Positions 11,135-26,696 are shown, numbered from the stretch's first letter. The stretch: 64,000 bases of DNA from Cunninghamella blakesleeana (GCA_017871115.1 JAFCIZ010000002.1:1757501-1821500), one strand, 5' to 3'. The notes: generated by a model not told the origin, from the sequence alone. A program made the numbers and translations.

Positions 11135-14100
11135 TTGAATGAATCAATAGTTGATCAGAACAATAATAAAAATAATAATAGTAAAAAAATGTCCATTACC
11201 TCTTCTCAAGTAGCAACTTGTCGTAGTAGTTTATATGATTCTTCTTCACCAACTCTACTACCCGAAAATATAGCTGGATTAATAACAACTGCTTCATTAG
11301 CAACTCGTATATCATTACGTTGTTCAGGTTTATTTATTGATGCTTTATTTGAAGGTGCTAAATACGGAACTCAAGCTTCTCTTGGCCTTGGAAAAAATAC
11401 TCTAACAAATGCTCTTTCTACTGCTAGACTATTACATTACAAAGATACCGATGATAACAACAAAGCGGCTGAAACGTAAAATAAATAAAATTAAATACGT
11501 TCATATATTTATATATGGATATATGGATATAAATCTATATTTAAATCATATGAAAATTATATTGGATAGTCATGTATTAATATATATTTTTTTTATTATA
11601 TTGGATTTTAATTTTAATTTTTTTAATAATTCCAATCATATTAATAGTGGTCTTTTACAACTTATTGATAGATATACAAACTTGGGTGTTCATCTTATTG
11701 AAAATACATTTACATTAACAGAATTATTTGCTCTATCTGGATTACAATTTGCATCAAAAACCCTTATGACTGGTTTAAGAGTAAAACTTGGAAATATTAG
11801 ATATAAAAATCACATTATATTATAAAATGGTTTAATTCTTTTAATTAATTATAAATTTAATTATACTTATATTTTTTTTTTTTTTTTTTCAATCTTAGGC
11901 ATGTGAAGAAACAGTGCGATTAATTGACGGAATTTTTGGTCATACAGATACATCTCGTGCTATTGCCTCAGTTATAAATTTAGTTCATAAAGAATTGATG
12001 CATGATCCCGATTTTGAATTATCAAAGTTGGGTAAAGTAGCCGTTTTAGCTAGTCTTACAAAGGCACTTACAGCTTTTGCACTTCTTCAAACAGTAACTC
12101 ATAAACGAAGAATTAAACAAGTTAAATCAACAATTTTATGGCAAGGTCTTGTCATTGAAGAAGAAACAAATCAACAAGCTCTTATAGAATATGAACATCA
12201 TCCTCAAAAAAAATCACAGGACGTTAAAAAATACAGATCAGATCGTCAACTTATGGACACCAATAACAATAATGCTACCGTATCTGACTCTTCTTCGACT
12301 GTAAGTGATAGTGACAACCATGAAGATGTCGTTTATGAATTACAAGGTATTTTGGCCGACTCAAGTTTATCACAAAATAATAAAAATAATTCATCATCCA
12401 ACCTTTCTGTAGTCCTATCATCTAACCATAATAATAACGAGGTTTCCAATACACCTTATAATATGTATGAAATCATTACTACAACAAAACGTACAACAAC
12501 GAAGACAACCACTATTAGACCTATTCATCCCAATAATTCTGATCAGCCTGTCAAAGCAAAATATATTACTGTTCAATCCGATGAAATGGATAATGAATCT
12601 TTTGTTGCCGTAGTTAATGAAAATAGCAATAGTAAAAATAATAAATACGTTGACGATATGCCTGGTGTGTGGTCTAAATATCCTGCTATGAATGATCAAA
12701 CTACTACCCAAGATATTGATAATAGCATTTTACTTTCTTCTATCTCAAAAAAATTAACTCGTAAAAAGTTAGAACGTAAAGAATCTTATGGTTGGGAAAA
12801 TCAAAATGGTGAAAGTGTGATGGATGTAGATGAACCTCTTGGCCCAAGTACGTTGATGACAAGTACGTCTACGACACTTCGTTCAACAGCAACCTCTACT
12901 TCTTCTTTATCCTCACCACGTATTACTGATTATGATGATGATGACGACGATGAATATATTGAAGATGAAGATAGCTATAAGAAACAGCAAAATCATAATA
13001 ATAAATCAAGATATCTTTCAAATTCTTCTTCTTCTAAGGGCAATCTAAAAAAATCTAAAAGTAAATGGGGATTCAATATGGATAGTATTAAACCAAAGAA
13101 AAGCAATTCCAATTTTTCTTTATCATTCTATCCTACAAAAAAATCAGTAAATGAACGCTTACCACCTAATTCTGCACCACCCAATAAAAGACGCAATTCA
13201 TCAGGAAGTTCCATCTTTCCTACTATGACACCTCTTAGTAGTAACAGCAATAATAATAATAACTACCCTTATCCTAGATCACAAAAATTGAATAGATCTA
13301 ATTCTATCACCAGTATGGCATCTATATCAAGAACAACCACTACTACCACTTATTCCACAACACCTCAACCTACACCTACTTGTTCAAACTCTGCTTTGTC
13401 ATCCTATGATCACAGTAGTAACAATAGTAGTGATGTTTCTCATTCAGCTTATGCCTCTTGTAGTTCATCACCATCTGCATCAACCTCGACAAGATCAGAA
13501 AAAAATGATAAAGATGCATCATCATCATCGCCACGTCGTATTCGCGTCATCAAATCTTTACCGCTCATTCAAACTTCAAAACCACGCTCTTTAGAACAAG
13601 AACCTGATCCACGTAATTTTCCTAGACAACATATTATTCTTAATATTGGCCATTTTATGCGTTATGCAAGTGCAGCCTATGGTGAATCCTTTATGCGTGT
13701 CTTCCGTATTGGTGATATGCCTTCCGTTTTACCAACCTCTCATCACCATCATCCTAACCATCATGCTTTTGCTCATCATACAGGTGTCATGGTTCAAGAT
13801 ATTTTATTATCAAGTTACACAGATTCTAGTGTTTTATCTATGCATCATCCATCAATCCATGCATTAGTACATTATGTTACAGTGGACCATCGTACGAAAT
13901 CTATTGTTTTAACCTGCCGTGGCACACTTGGGTTAAGTGATGTGTTAACCGATTTATCGTTTACATATACTGATTTCACCTTACCAACGGATTCAACTAG
14001 ACATTTCCAAGCACATGATGGTATGTTGGATGCAGCACAACTATTAGCTAAAGAAAAAGGAAAAGTATATCAAGCAATAAGACAAGGATTAGAAATGTAT

Positions 14101-14940
14101 CCTGAGTATGGATTAGTATTATGTGGTCATAGTCTCGGAGGAGGGGTAGTTAGTCTTTTAAGTGTTTTATGGAGTGAAGATCGACAAACGTTTTTAGAAA
14201 AGGAACCTAGTACTACCGTCTCAGCTGCTCTCACACACGACCCCGTCCCTTTTGTAACGTCAAGATTAAGTGGATTACCTGCAGGTCGCCCGGTCCATTG
14301 TTATGCTTATGGCCCCCCCTGTGTCATGTCTTTTGAACTCAGTCAATATTGTGGGCAAGGCTTGGTAACAAGTATTGTGAATGGATATGATGTAGTGAGT
14401 TGTCTTAGTTGGGGTTTGATTAAGGATTTAAAAAATGTGGCTACTAGTCTTCATGTAGAAAGTCATACGGCTGAATCAATCATTAGTAGAATCATAGGAC
14501 GTTATAATCGAGCAAGTGGAAAAAGTAATAACAATGATAATAAAGATCCATCATCGTCACAACAACAATATGCGTCAAGAGAAGAAGAAGAAGAAGAACA
14601 ATGGCTATGGGCTACGATTAAGACAATGAGAGCTGATATGCATGCAGAAAAACTATATCCACCAATGACCGTTTATCATGTAGAAACAATTCCACAATTA
14701 GTTCAAAGTCATACACTTCATACTCAGAGCTCTCTTCCTCACTCTTCAACGAAACAATCTCAATATAGAAAAGCTCATATGACAACATTAACTTTATGTG
14801 ATGATATTCAAGCAAGATTTTCTGAAATCAATTTCTCTAGAAGCATGTTTATTGATCATACCCCTTCATTATATGAAAAATCTATTCGTAACCTTCTTCG
14901 TGGTTATTTTGGTCAAGAAGGTGCATATGAAAACTCTTAG
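11135..14940 (+). CDS. Class-3 lipase, diacylglycerol-lipase-like
   Basis: Three exons, 11135..11475, 11648..11780 and 11899..14940, encode 1171 aa. The first about 230 residues are conserved-looking helical sequence. A long Ser/Asn/Thr-rich disordered middle follows (to about residue 720). The C-terminal alpha/beta-hydrolase has the nucleophile elbow GHSLGG (Ser at about residue 903), a candidate acid in VNGYDVVS and a candidate histidine in MFIDHTPSLYEKSI. This layout and the last motif match sn1-specific diacylglycerol lipases (lipase_3 family), which release fatty acid from diacylglycerol at membranes. A second Met at codon 19 is an alternative start; I chose the first. The polyacidic run DDDDDDEYIEDED and the His-rich loop are unusual insertions. 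The protein's cellular site is not shown. Confidence 0.85.
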
Positions 14941-15984
14941 ATAATTATATTTTTTATATATATATACAATATTTTATCATTTATATTCCCTTTTTCTTTT
15001 CATATATATACACATTTTTATTTTATTTTTTGTTTTATTTTATATTTTTTTATTATCCTTTATTCTTATTTTTATTATTTAATTGTTATTATTAGTACTA
15101 TTTATACATATACCTTTATACATATAAGTTTATTATTATTGTATTCCCTCCCCCATTTTTTTTTTTTTTTTTCATATGAAAAAAAAAAAAATAACATCAA
15201 TGATGTCTTTAATATTTTTTTACTATTTATTTGTTTGAAGATATTCCTATTAATTTATTTCAAAAAGAATAAAAAAAACTCAAAAAAATATATGTCCATT
15301 TCGCTTTTATGATGTCAGTGAAAAAATCAATAAAAATTCACAATGTAGGATGAATATGATAGATAAACAATTGCTATATTTTCTTTGATTCTTTTTTATG
15401 AAGAAAATGCAACTACCCTTTCTGTCTTTAATTTAATTCTTTTAATGAATAATAATGTCATATAATAAAAAGGAAAATTCAGGATATCCTTTGTGATCAA
15501 ATTTTTTTTTGAAACCTCGTGTCTCTCATTTTCGCACAGTCTATTTTTATTATTATTATTATTATTATTGTCTTATGATTCATAATAAATCTGCATATTC
15601 TTAAAGTAGATTTTTGTACTTGTCATTTATTTCAAGATAAGATTATAATAAAATATGTTTTTTTTTTTTGAATGTGCATAAACAAATAGTAAATAATAAA
15701 TAAAACCTAACAATATATTTAAATACTTTTTTAAAAAAATAAAATAAAACCGATGTTTATAGAAACCTCGGTACATAGATATGAAAATCTTATTTTTTTT
15801 ATTACCATGTTTCGCTTTAAAAGATACAATTTATATAAAAAGATCTTATTTTTATTTACTTATTTACTATTTTAAATAGGTTTTAATTTTTTATTCTGAT
15901 ACTAGAAATATAAAAGTACACAATATATTTTAAAATAGGAAATAAATAAAGGAATCTAAACAATTTAATAAACTGAAAAAAAAT
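14941..15984. other. Convergent intergenic region
   Basis: Between the lipase stop (+) and the trehalase stop (-). It has TATATA stretches just after the lipase, homopolymer T and A runs near 15160-15190 and an ATT run at about 15546-15570. No gene is recognised; 3' untranslated regions and poly-A signals of both genes are expected here. Confidence 0.5.
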
Positions 15985-16395
15985 CTAACGGAAAGGATTA
16001 TCATCATGATCATTTATATCTGTAGAGGTTACTGGTGGAGAAGAAGTAAAACTTGGATTAGTTGGTATTTTAATTGCAGATATACGAGTAATAGCAGCAT
16101 CAATACTTCCATCTTTAGTCAACTGTCTTGCATTAATAGTAGAGGCTCTGCGCTGTTTAATATAAGCTTGCTGTTCTTCATTTGTTCTTCTATGCTCTAA
16201 TTGTAATGATTTTTCAAATAATAAATCAGGCAATGTACAAGTTCCCAATGCTCGTCTCATTTGTACATTTAAATAAGTTAATCCAACTTGATAAGAGCTA
16301 TTCATCCATCCAAACCCTATTTAAATACACACACACATATATATATATAAATATAAATATAGGTATAGAGTAGTAATAATATTATTCTTTTTATC

Positions 16396-16426
<31 letters not shown>

Positions 16427-18793
16427 ACCTTCTCTAGGAACAAATTTAAAATCGGTGCCAACGTTTCCATACTCTACTTGAACTTTATGAGATGAACTTA
16501 CAACATCATATTTTTCAGGAACCACACCATTAAAATCAACGAAAGACTTTGTAATTCTATATATTGTATTTATAAAAAAATAAAAAGAAAAAATTAATTA
16601 TGGACATTTCCACCTTATGATATTGCATTACATATATATTTAAACTTACGTATATAGCCATCGATAAGCCAGTCTTCTAGAAATATCACGCATACCATAA
16701 TTTTCAAAGCCAACCCATGCCATCATTTGATGAGGTGCCCAACCAAAAGGAAAATCCCATTGGCGATTAGGACGATCTAAAGTGATTTCACCACGAGACT
16801 GTTCCGTTCCTGAAACTAATCCACCCAATACTTCAAACTTATGCAAAGAATTCTGAGCCATTTTTTTAGCTTGATCTTCGCTTGCCAACTGTGCCCATAA
16901 AGTCCAGAATGAAGTAACACTTTCATAATTAATTTGTTCCTTTGTAACAGTATTGTAATCAAAATATAAACTTTTTTCTTCATTCCATAAATATGTATTC
17001 ATTCTATTTTGTCTGTCCTTTGCCCTTTGCACCCAATCACATGCTTCTTGTTTATTACCATCAAAATCTTCTAAATACCCATCCAAAAAAATAGTAATCG
17101 CATCTGCAATATCCATTTCATATTTATATAATAAACTATTTAAATCTACTGTAGCAAGGTTGGCACACACCTTATCTAAACGATACGTGGTATCGTGTCC
17201 CGATTCACGTACTGCACGGTCATGTAAAAAATAATCGTCTAACTCAGGTTCATCCACTTGATCATTATTATACATAATGTTAAATTGTTCTATAGTAACA
17301 CCATATTTTTTAGCATAAGGTGCAATCACATGATCAAAATGAGAAGCTTCTGTTTCAGGAGGGATCCCTTTTCCATCAGGACGATATCTTGAAAGCATAG
17401 TCTCAGTATCCAATCTTGGGGGTGCCATCCAAACTTGCCAGTATTCTTTGATAGCTGATTTCAAAATATCACGTAACCACTCTTTATTTTCTTTTTCATT
17501 CATGGGATCCAATTGTTCATAAACTTTTAATGCCATATCAGTTAAAAAGGGGGGTTGAGATCTTGCCAAGTAGTAAGAACGATTTGCATTCAATATTTTT
17601 CCATAATGTTTAATTTGATACGCAAAGTTTTCTACCATACTTTTTGCTAAATCCACACGACCATCCACTAATAACCCAAGTGCTGAAAAATAAGAATCCC
17701 ATCCATACATTTCATTGAATCTACCACCAGGTACAACAAAAGGAAGACCCACCATTGTAGATAAATCATCATCATCATCATCATCGCCATTATTATTACT
17801 ATTATTATTATTATTTGCTGCCGTTGTTGGTTTGACTTTACGCATAGCTAATGTTAATAATCCAGGTTTGTCATTAATACTTCGTACATATTCAGCAGTG
17901 ATTTCTTTTGGTAAATATTCCACTTGCAAATTCAATTGAGGGCGCTTTTTTGCCACCTTACAATAAAATGCATATGCTTCAGGGTCACCAGGAGGAACAT
18001 AAATAATAGGGTGTTGTTGACTGGATCTATTTTTTGGATCAGGGCAAATGACTTCTAAACTATCTGCATCGATTCTTCTTGTTAATCCGTCCCAAAAACT
18101 ATGACGTATCATTCTCGATAATCGATCTACAGGGTTTTCATTTAATCTTGCTTCATCAATCACTATATATCTTCTTCCATAATCCTTGGCTAAAGCTAAT
18201 TCTTGTAATAGATTGGCCAACATGTAAGTTCCACGGATTTCTATTTTACGATATCCGCCTGAATCTGCTGTACCAAGTGCTAGCGTCTTAGACCCAACAT
18301 CATTCACAGTTATTTGAAAATCACCATCTGTATCTTGTTCAAGTATCCTCTTTTGTGTTTCTTCTACGTCCACCAAGAAGCGTTGTATCTTGTTTTTATC
18401 GTCTAAAATTCAACAAAAAATAAAAAATAAAAAATAATTTAATAAATGCATATAAATACTTATTTATTTTTTTAAAGAAAAAATAATAAAGACAATAATA
18501 TTAATAATATTACCATGAGAAGAACGACGGTATCTAAGTGAATCTACACTATGGCTATTTGTTGTTTCTGTAGGAGGTCTCTATTATGGTGTAATAAATA
18601 TACAATAATATATGTACACTTATGTTAATACTGTGAGCTATTTTTTTTTTTTTTTGGTGTATGAAATACAATGGTAGTGTGTAATTACAATTGCTGTTCT
18701 CGATCTTGCATTACTGCCTGTTGTATAGTAAGTAGAAGCATCGGCATGTACATCAACGTCATTGTCTTCATATATATTAGGGAATACTGTCAT
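15985..18793 (-). CDS. NTH1: Neutral (cytosolic) alpha,alpha-trehalase
   Basis: Five exons, 18793..18689, 18580..18514, 18402..16650, 16556..16429 and 16316..15985, encode 794 aa, near the size of yeast neutral trehalase. It hydrolyses trehalose to two glucoses in the cytosol. Both trehalase signatures are present: [15 protein letters not shown] at about residue 280 and [12 protein letters not shown] in the C-terminal part. Before the catalytic domain lies the calcium-binding loop [14 protein letters not shown]. The short exon 2 carries RYRRSS, a protein kinase A site of the kind that controls neutral trehalases. A poly-Asn/poly-Asp insertion sits just before the first signature. No signal peptide is seen. 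The start in exon 1 is the first in-frame Met; exon 1 is the least certain part. Confidence 0.95.
16396..16424. repeat. Poly-A run inside trehalase intron 4
   Basis: A 29-nt A run on the plus strand, poly-T in the sense of the trehalase gene, starting just inside the intron 4 donor. Confidence 0.9.
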
Positions 18794-19866
18794 ATTGATA
18801 AAAATGTTTTATTTTATTTTATTTTTTTAAAAAATAAAATTGATAAAAAAGGAAGAGAAGAAAATTAAAAATTTTAAGAAATTAAATTTAGCGGGGCTGA
18901 ATTTGAATTTTTTTACGTGTAAAAAAATAACCTTAAACAAACTATTACATATTGAATTCATGTGTATTCATATATGATACGTCCGGTGATTAGATAATGA
19001 ATTTAGTATATATTAACTATTGACGTATTATTATTTTATTTTTTTTAAAAAAAGTTACTAGGATATCAAAAAACATTGACGTATTTTTTTAAAAAAACCG
19101 CCCTGATTGTGAATATGATTAAATCGGGTGTTTAAAAGAATAAGTAGTAACTGATCATAAAAATAAAAAAGTACTAAATTTATATACGTATACATAATCA
19201 AACTACTTTTATAGGGTAAAACAAACAACTTTTGCGATACTATTTTTTAAATACTATGTACTAAATATTTATAAGTTATAATGTTGTATATTTGAGTATT
19301 TAAATTAAGAAATTATTTGCATACTATGGGGAGCTTTTTGGAAATCCATAAATGTATATTCATGTACGCTATGTACAATTTTTAAAGATCAATTTTTATT
19401 AAAAGGATTTATCAAATTATTCAAATAGCTATATTAAAATTAAATGTTCATTGATTCATCATCTATGAATACAAAAGAATATTTAACCTAGATTTGGTTC
19501 TTTAAATAATCCAGTATTCGCAATCAGGTTGTCAGAATTCGCTTATTTATAAATAAACATCGTGCTATTGATCTGTTAAAATTTTAAGCCAATTACATTC
19601 TTGTTTATTAAAAAAGTTTATTCAAAAATTTTATATATTAAAAGAAAAATTAGTGTGTTATTTTATGTTCTCATAACTTTCACTATATTTTTTTTTAAAA
19701 AAAAAGAAAACAATTCATATAAAAAATTTGAGTGGTGTAAGTGAGAATTTTAAAATTTTAAAATCCCGTATCTCCACGAAATTAGTAGCAATAGTCTCAG
19801 TTTTTTTTCTTATTTTTTCTTTCATTTTTTTTTAAATAAAAAACTTGTTCTATACTGATTTCAGCT
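18794..19866. other. Divergent promoter region, trehalase / RPAP3-like
   Basis: About 1.07 kb between two divergent starts. Apart from two TGACGT motifs and T- and A-runs I see no gene. Low-complexity pyrimidine runs precede the RPAP3-like ATG. Confidence 0.5.
19021..19082. promoter_or_regulatory. Pair of TTGACGTATT motifs (ATF/CREB half-sites)
   Basis: TGACGT occurs at 19021-19026 and again at 19077-19082, each within ATTGACGTATT. TGACGT is the core recognised by bZIP factors of the ATF/CREB group. The pair lies about 230-290 bp upstream of the trehalase ATG, in the shared promoter. Because neutral trehalase is classically tied to cAMP and stress signalling, control through these sites is plausible, but this is inference. 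Confidence 0.35.
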
Positions 19867-22103
19867 ATGACTGATCAAAACAGCACTATATGGGAAAATA
19901 TATTATCATGGCAAAAGGATATTCGACAAAAAGATGAGAAATTAAATAAAACAAAGCCACTACATGATCAAGTAAAATAAATAAATAAATAGAAAACAAA
20001 TCAACGTACTTTAAACAAAAAAAAAAAAATACAAAAACTAATCCTATTCAAATTATTCTTTTTTTTTAAATAGGTCTTGCCCCCAATTCGAGCACCAGTA
20101 GAATATATAATTGATCAACAAAAACCATTAGGATTAAAAACAATTAAAGTAAATGCATATATATAATATACAAAATAAAAAGTAAAAATAGTAAAGAAAC
20201 CACAATCATATTCATACCAGCTATTATTTGTTTTCAATAATAGATAAAGCCACAAGTATCTTCTTCTGGCACTAATACTACTACTACTGCTATTGCTAAT
20301 ACTACTTCTAAGAATACTACCACAACAACAAAAAAAACTATCACACAAAGAGCTTTAGATGCGAAAGAAAAAGTAATTACTGATAAATAAAATAAAATAA
20401 AAATAACTAAAATAAGCATATTGAGAATAAATTTATTTATGTATTTATTACTTCATCCACTTAACTAGGGAAATAAACACTTTCAACAAAAACAATATCA
20501 AGACGCAATAAAATGTTATACAGAAGCTATAGAACTTGATCCAACAAATGCAACCTATTTTGTTAATCGTGCCATGGCAGAAATTAAACTCAACAGGTAA
20601 AAAAGAAAAGTATCTTTTGCATAATCTTGTTTATTTATTTGGAAATAACGATTAAAAACTAAAAAATAAAAAATAACCAATGATTTTCATTATTATTATT
20701 ATTATATACTGACATAGATTTTTAGCAGCAGAAAAAGATTGTACAAAATGTATATCATTACAGCCTAACCATGTCAAAGCCTTATGGCGTCGTGGGATAG
20801 CTCGAAACGGTCTAGGGAGACCTGATGAAGCAAGACAAGGTACGTATTATTTTCATTATTTTTAGAAGAAGAAAGAAACTATCCACTAATACAACATATT
20901 TGATTTTATCTTTATTTTTATAGATTTTGAACTTGCTCTAAAGATTGAGCCTAATAATAAAGCCGTCACAGACGAACTTAACAAACTTCCAAAGGTATAC
21001 TCTATATACACATATAATTATTTGAATTCATTTGATAACTGTGGTTATTAATTATATTGTTTTAATTTTATTTATACTTATATTAGCCAATGACAGAACA
21101 GGTGAAAAGCAAACATACATCTAAACAACATAGCATCCAAGATATACCATCAGACCCAATGCTTCGAAGATTAGATATCAATGTAATAGATGATAAGTAT
21201 GTTCCAAAAAAGCCAGTTTCTAACGATAAATCTGACATCATAGAATCAGCTGTACCTTTATCAAAGACAGCACCCAGTAATGAATCTAATATTGACTCAG
21301 CTGCACCTAAGAAGCAACAACAACCTCAAAAAGAAATTCCAGCATCCATCAAAGTTGCATCAAATACTAATATTCTTTCCCCCTTGAAATTAAAATGTCC
21401 TAGTACTAACTATGAATTTGAACGTGATTGGAAAGCCTGTAAAAAACGTGGTGATGAAGCTTTATATCAATATTTAAAGGTAATTTTATATTTTAAGAAA
21501 TTATAAAAATATTAAAATTAAAATTAAAAATATTAAGCTTGCTTTTATTTTTAATTTTTTTTATTTTTTTAATGATGACTTTAGTGTATTCCACCTGCAT
21601 CTTATCCGACCCTATTTAAATCATCATTAGAACCTGATCAATTTGAAAAAATTATTGAAATCATCCATGGATACTATTTAAAGTAAGAAGAGAGAAAGAA
21701 AAAATAGAATAAGAAATAATGATATACATATTTGAGATTAAAAAATCCTCCTTTTTTTTTATACATGTTATAAATATAGAAATAATGAATCAAATGACAT
21801 TTTACAAATGATGACTGGATTATCAAAGATTGGCCGATTAGATATGTTAGTAATGTTCCTTGGAAAGAAGCATAAAACAGGTAAAACATTTAAAAGGAAA
21901 TAGGATTTGGGAGAAAGGATTATGTATAAATAAATGAAAGGAGTTAACAACAGTAGGATTTAATTCACATGTAACATTATTGTTTTCCTTTTTTAACCAC
22001 TATAGCGATTCAAGACATATTTCTGCATATGAAGAGTGATAGTACATTGGATCGTACCACCTTATCAACCTTGGCAAAACGTTTTTCGTTGGATAATATT
22101 TAA
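19867..22103 (+). CDS. RPAP3: RPAP3/Spag1-like TPR cochaperone
   Basis: Ten small exons, 19867..19971, 20074..20148, 20244..20372, 20469..20596, 20718..20839, 20924..20994, 21087..21479, 21585..21682, 21780..21880 and 22006..22103, encode 439 aa. Residues about 104-205 form three TPR motifs ([20 protein letters not shown], then [18 protein letters not shown], then [15 protein letters not shown]). Residues about 315-430 match the RPAP3 C-terminal domain ([20 protein letters not shown] and [20 protein letters not shown]). The family bridges Hsp90 to the R2TP complex for assembly of RNA polymerase II, snoRNPs and PIKK kinases in the cytosol. It is shorter than human RPAP3 and has a single TPR block. 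It is transcribed divergently from trehalase. Confidence 0.9.
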
Positions 22104-22349
22104 CGTGGGATAATTAATAAAATAAAAAGATACCAACTTATTGGACCCTTATTTTTACTATATTAAATCAGTATGTTATTTTAATGGAACAGTAGTGGAT
22201 TTTTTTTAAAAAAGAGAAAAAAATAAGGTTTTGAATTAAAAAGGATTATTGGAGAAAAAAAATTGGATCTACACTTTAGGAATATAAAAAAGATTTTTTT
22301 TTTTTTTTTAAAAAAAACCCTTTCTTTTTCTCTTTACTTTTTTATTTAT

Positions 22350-22354
<5 letters not shown>

Positions 22355-22388
<34 letters not shown>
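22355..22388. repeat. 34-nt poly-A tract just before a start codon
   Basis: An uninterrupted A run ends 8 nt before the ATG at 22397 of the Sec14-like gene, so it probably lies in the 5' leader or at the transcription start. Confidence 0.9.
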
Positions 22389-22391
<3 letters not shown>

Positions 22392-22396
22392 CCAGA

Positions 22397-24154
<1,758 letters not shown>

Positions 24155-24520
24155 TTAAATAGTATCTATATCTATATCTATATTTCCTTTTCCTTTTTTA
24201 ATTTTTTTTTAATCATTACATATCATTATAATATTCTCTTATTTTATTTAATTATATAAACTTTAAATTTAATTCTTTTTATTAATTCATTTAAGAAAAT
24301 TGTGTATTTCATATTGAAAGTAAAATAATATATAAATCTATTTGCTGTATTAAATTTTTTAAAATCTATAAATAAATAAAAGATAGAGGAGAGTAAGGGA
24401 TAAGAGATAAAAATATAAAATAAATTACACATAAAAAATAAAAAAAGAGAAGGGAGTAAAGGGTATTACAAATTGTCTAAGGAAAAAAAATCTATTATTG
24501 CAACTTTTAAAAATAAAAAA
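24155..24520. other. Convergent intergenic stretch
   Basis: About 365 bp between two convergent stops, very AT-rich, with AATAAA-like signals on both strands. Nothing else recognised. Confidence 0.5.
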
Positions 24521-25533
24521 TTATTTTAATAATCTGCTCCATTTCATACAAAAAATACGAAGATCATCTACAATCACACTTGCTAACTGATAAACCCATA
24601 ATGTATATTCTAAAGATTGATATCTCCACCAAGCAGCCATCAGTTGTTTAAATAAGTTCCATTGCCAACCCAAAGTGTGTAATTGATCCATCAATTTTGA
24701 TTTTGTATCTAACCAAACAGCTTTTGTACAGTATTGGCCCATGATCACATATGTAAGCTTTTCATCAGGAATAGGATTTAATTGTTCGTCAACATGGCGC
24801 AATAAATCATTAGTCTTTAATAATAATAAAACTGTACGAGGCATTTTTCCAAGAATATCGGCAACTTCCACTAATAATTCAATAGCACCACTAGACATAC
24901 GAGTTAATTCATCTTGATCACGAATTGAATTTAAATCGGCATTGTGTATTTTATTCCATTCACGACCTGTTAGCATACAGGCAAATAATTGATATCCTTC
25001 AGTTCCTCCAACACGATGTGAATAAATGCGTATTCCTTCTTCATTTCCTTTGATTAATGATGTCCACAAATTAGCATAATCCGTTCTTAATTCATTCGTT
25101 AATGTTCTGTATAAACCATGGTCGAGTAATACTAAATCAAAATTATGCCCATGTTTCTTTTTATTTTTTGTTGGACGGATTATCACATTACCAGGGTCTA
25201 TCAAAAATATAAACATATATATTATTATTAGTAATAATTACCTTTTCATAACTTTTAAACATAATTAAAAAACTATTACTATTGTTAATATTTTCAACTT
25301 ACGAGGATCACAGTGTACAAATCTGAAAAGGAGATAAATGAATAAATATATAATAATAATATAAAAATTAATATACTTCACTTTACTTTTTTTTAAAAAA
25401 AAAAATGCATATGAAATTTACCCATGAATAAAAATCATTTCAGAGAAAACTTTAGTTAATTCGGAAGATACAGCTCGAGGGTCAATATTATATTTTTTCA
25501 TATAATCTAAATTATCAATACGGGCACCATCAA

Positions 25534-25580
<47 letters not shown>

Positions 25581-26696
25581 AAATTATAATTATTAATCAT
25601 AAGCTTTATATGGTTAATAAAAAATGATATAATTATTTCTTTTAAAAAAAATAAAAAAATAAAACATATACTTACATTCCATACACATGATTCTACGAAT
25701 AGCCCAATAAGTTTTAGGAATTACTAAAGAAGTAGAAGGATGATGATTAAAGTTTTCATTGACTTGACGGGCATTATTAGCTTCATGTACAAAATTCATT
25801 TCTTGAGGCAAAGACTCTTTCATTTCTTGTACCAACCAAGAGAATCCAAAATCTGGGAAAAAAGTGTGAATACAATCAAAAATAAAAGAGACAGTGTGCA
25901 TATCAATTTTACAAAATTCATCAAGGTGGGGATGTTGAAACTTGACTGCTACCCACTGTTCACCATGGCTACCATCAACTAACTTATTATTTGTTAATGT
26001 CTTTTTTAATTTGGCCTTATGTACTTGAGCTAAAGATGCTACTCCAATAGGTTTCCAATCAAATTCATCAAAAACATCTTCTAAAGGTTGGCCATAATCT
26101 GATAAAAACAAAGCTCTTATATCATCTTCCGAAGTAGGATCACATCGATCTTGTAATACCGCCATGGTGGATGTCCACTCAATAGGTAGCAAATAAACCA
26201 AGGCTGATACATGTTGACCCAACTTGACATATATTCCTCCTAACTGTTGTAAACCGTCTAAAACCCGTTGTGCACAACGTAAATGACATTCTTTTTTCGC
26301 TTCAATTTTGTTAGCTTCAGATTCATATTGTTGGGATAAAGTCCATTTGTAATCCAAAGCTACCAATACACCTACTTTACCAGCTGTACCACAGCGTTGG
26401 AAGGCAGTTATTAAATGGCGAAAGTTTTCATTGGTGTGATATAAAACTGCACCTACAGAGAGAATAGCAGTAGTATATCCTAGCTTTTTATACAATCCAT
26501 TGATTCTCTTAGACTGTTGTAGTTGTTGCGATCCTGCTAAAGTTGAAGCTTGTCGAATACTAGTAACAATAGGTAAGTGTGATTGGTAGTTTATTTTAGT
26601 TTGACGATATAAAGATAAAGATAAACACCTCGAAGAAAAAGAAGGAGTGGAATTCCATCTATGCAATGAAGATAGAATGTACTTTCCACGATTCAT
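24521..26696 (-). CDS. MCP2: ADCK1/Mcp2-like ABC1-family atypical kinase, mitochondrial
   Basis: Four exons, 26696..25676, 25536..25422, 25322..25303 and 25197..24521, encode 610 aa. The first about 50 residues are rich in Arg, Ser and Leu with hardly any acidic residue, a mitochondrial presequence. A hydrophobic segment follows (GYTTAILSVGAVLYH). ABC1/UbiB hallmarks are visible: KLGQ (the KxGQ motif), PIGVASLAQVHKA in place of the glycine-rich loop, VAVKFQHP with the active-site Lys, FVHCDPHPGN as catalytic loop and LLDHGLY as metal-binding motif. Yeast Mcp2 and animal ADCK1 act in mitochondrial lipid and coenzyme Q homeostasis. The catalytic-loop exon is only 20 nt long. It is divergent from the methyltransferase gene. 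Confidence 0.93.
25538..25576. repeat. (TA)n microsatellite in ABC1-kinase intron 1
   Basis: TA dinucleotides run right up to the acceptor of exon 2 (sense ...atatatag), so the microsatellite is the 3' end of the intron. Confidence 0.9.
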
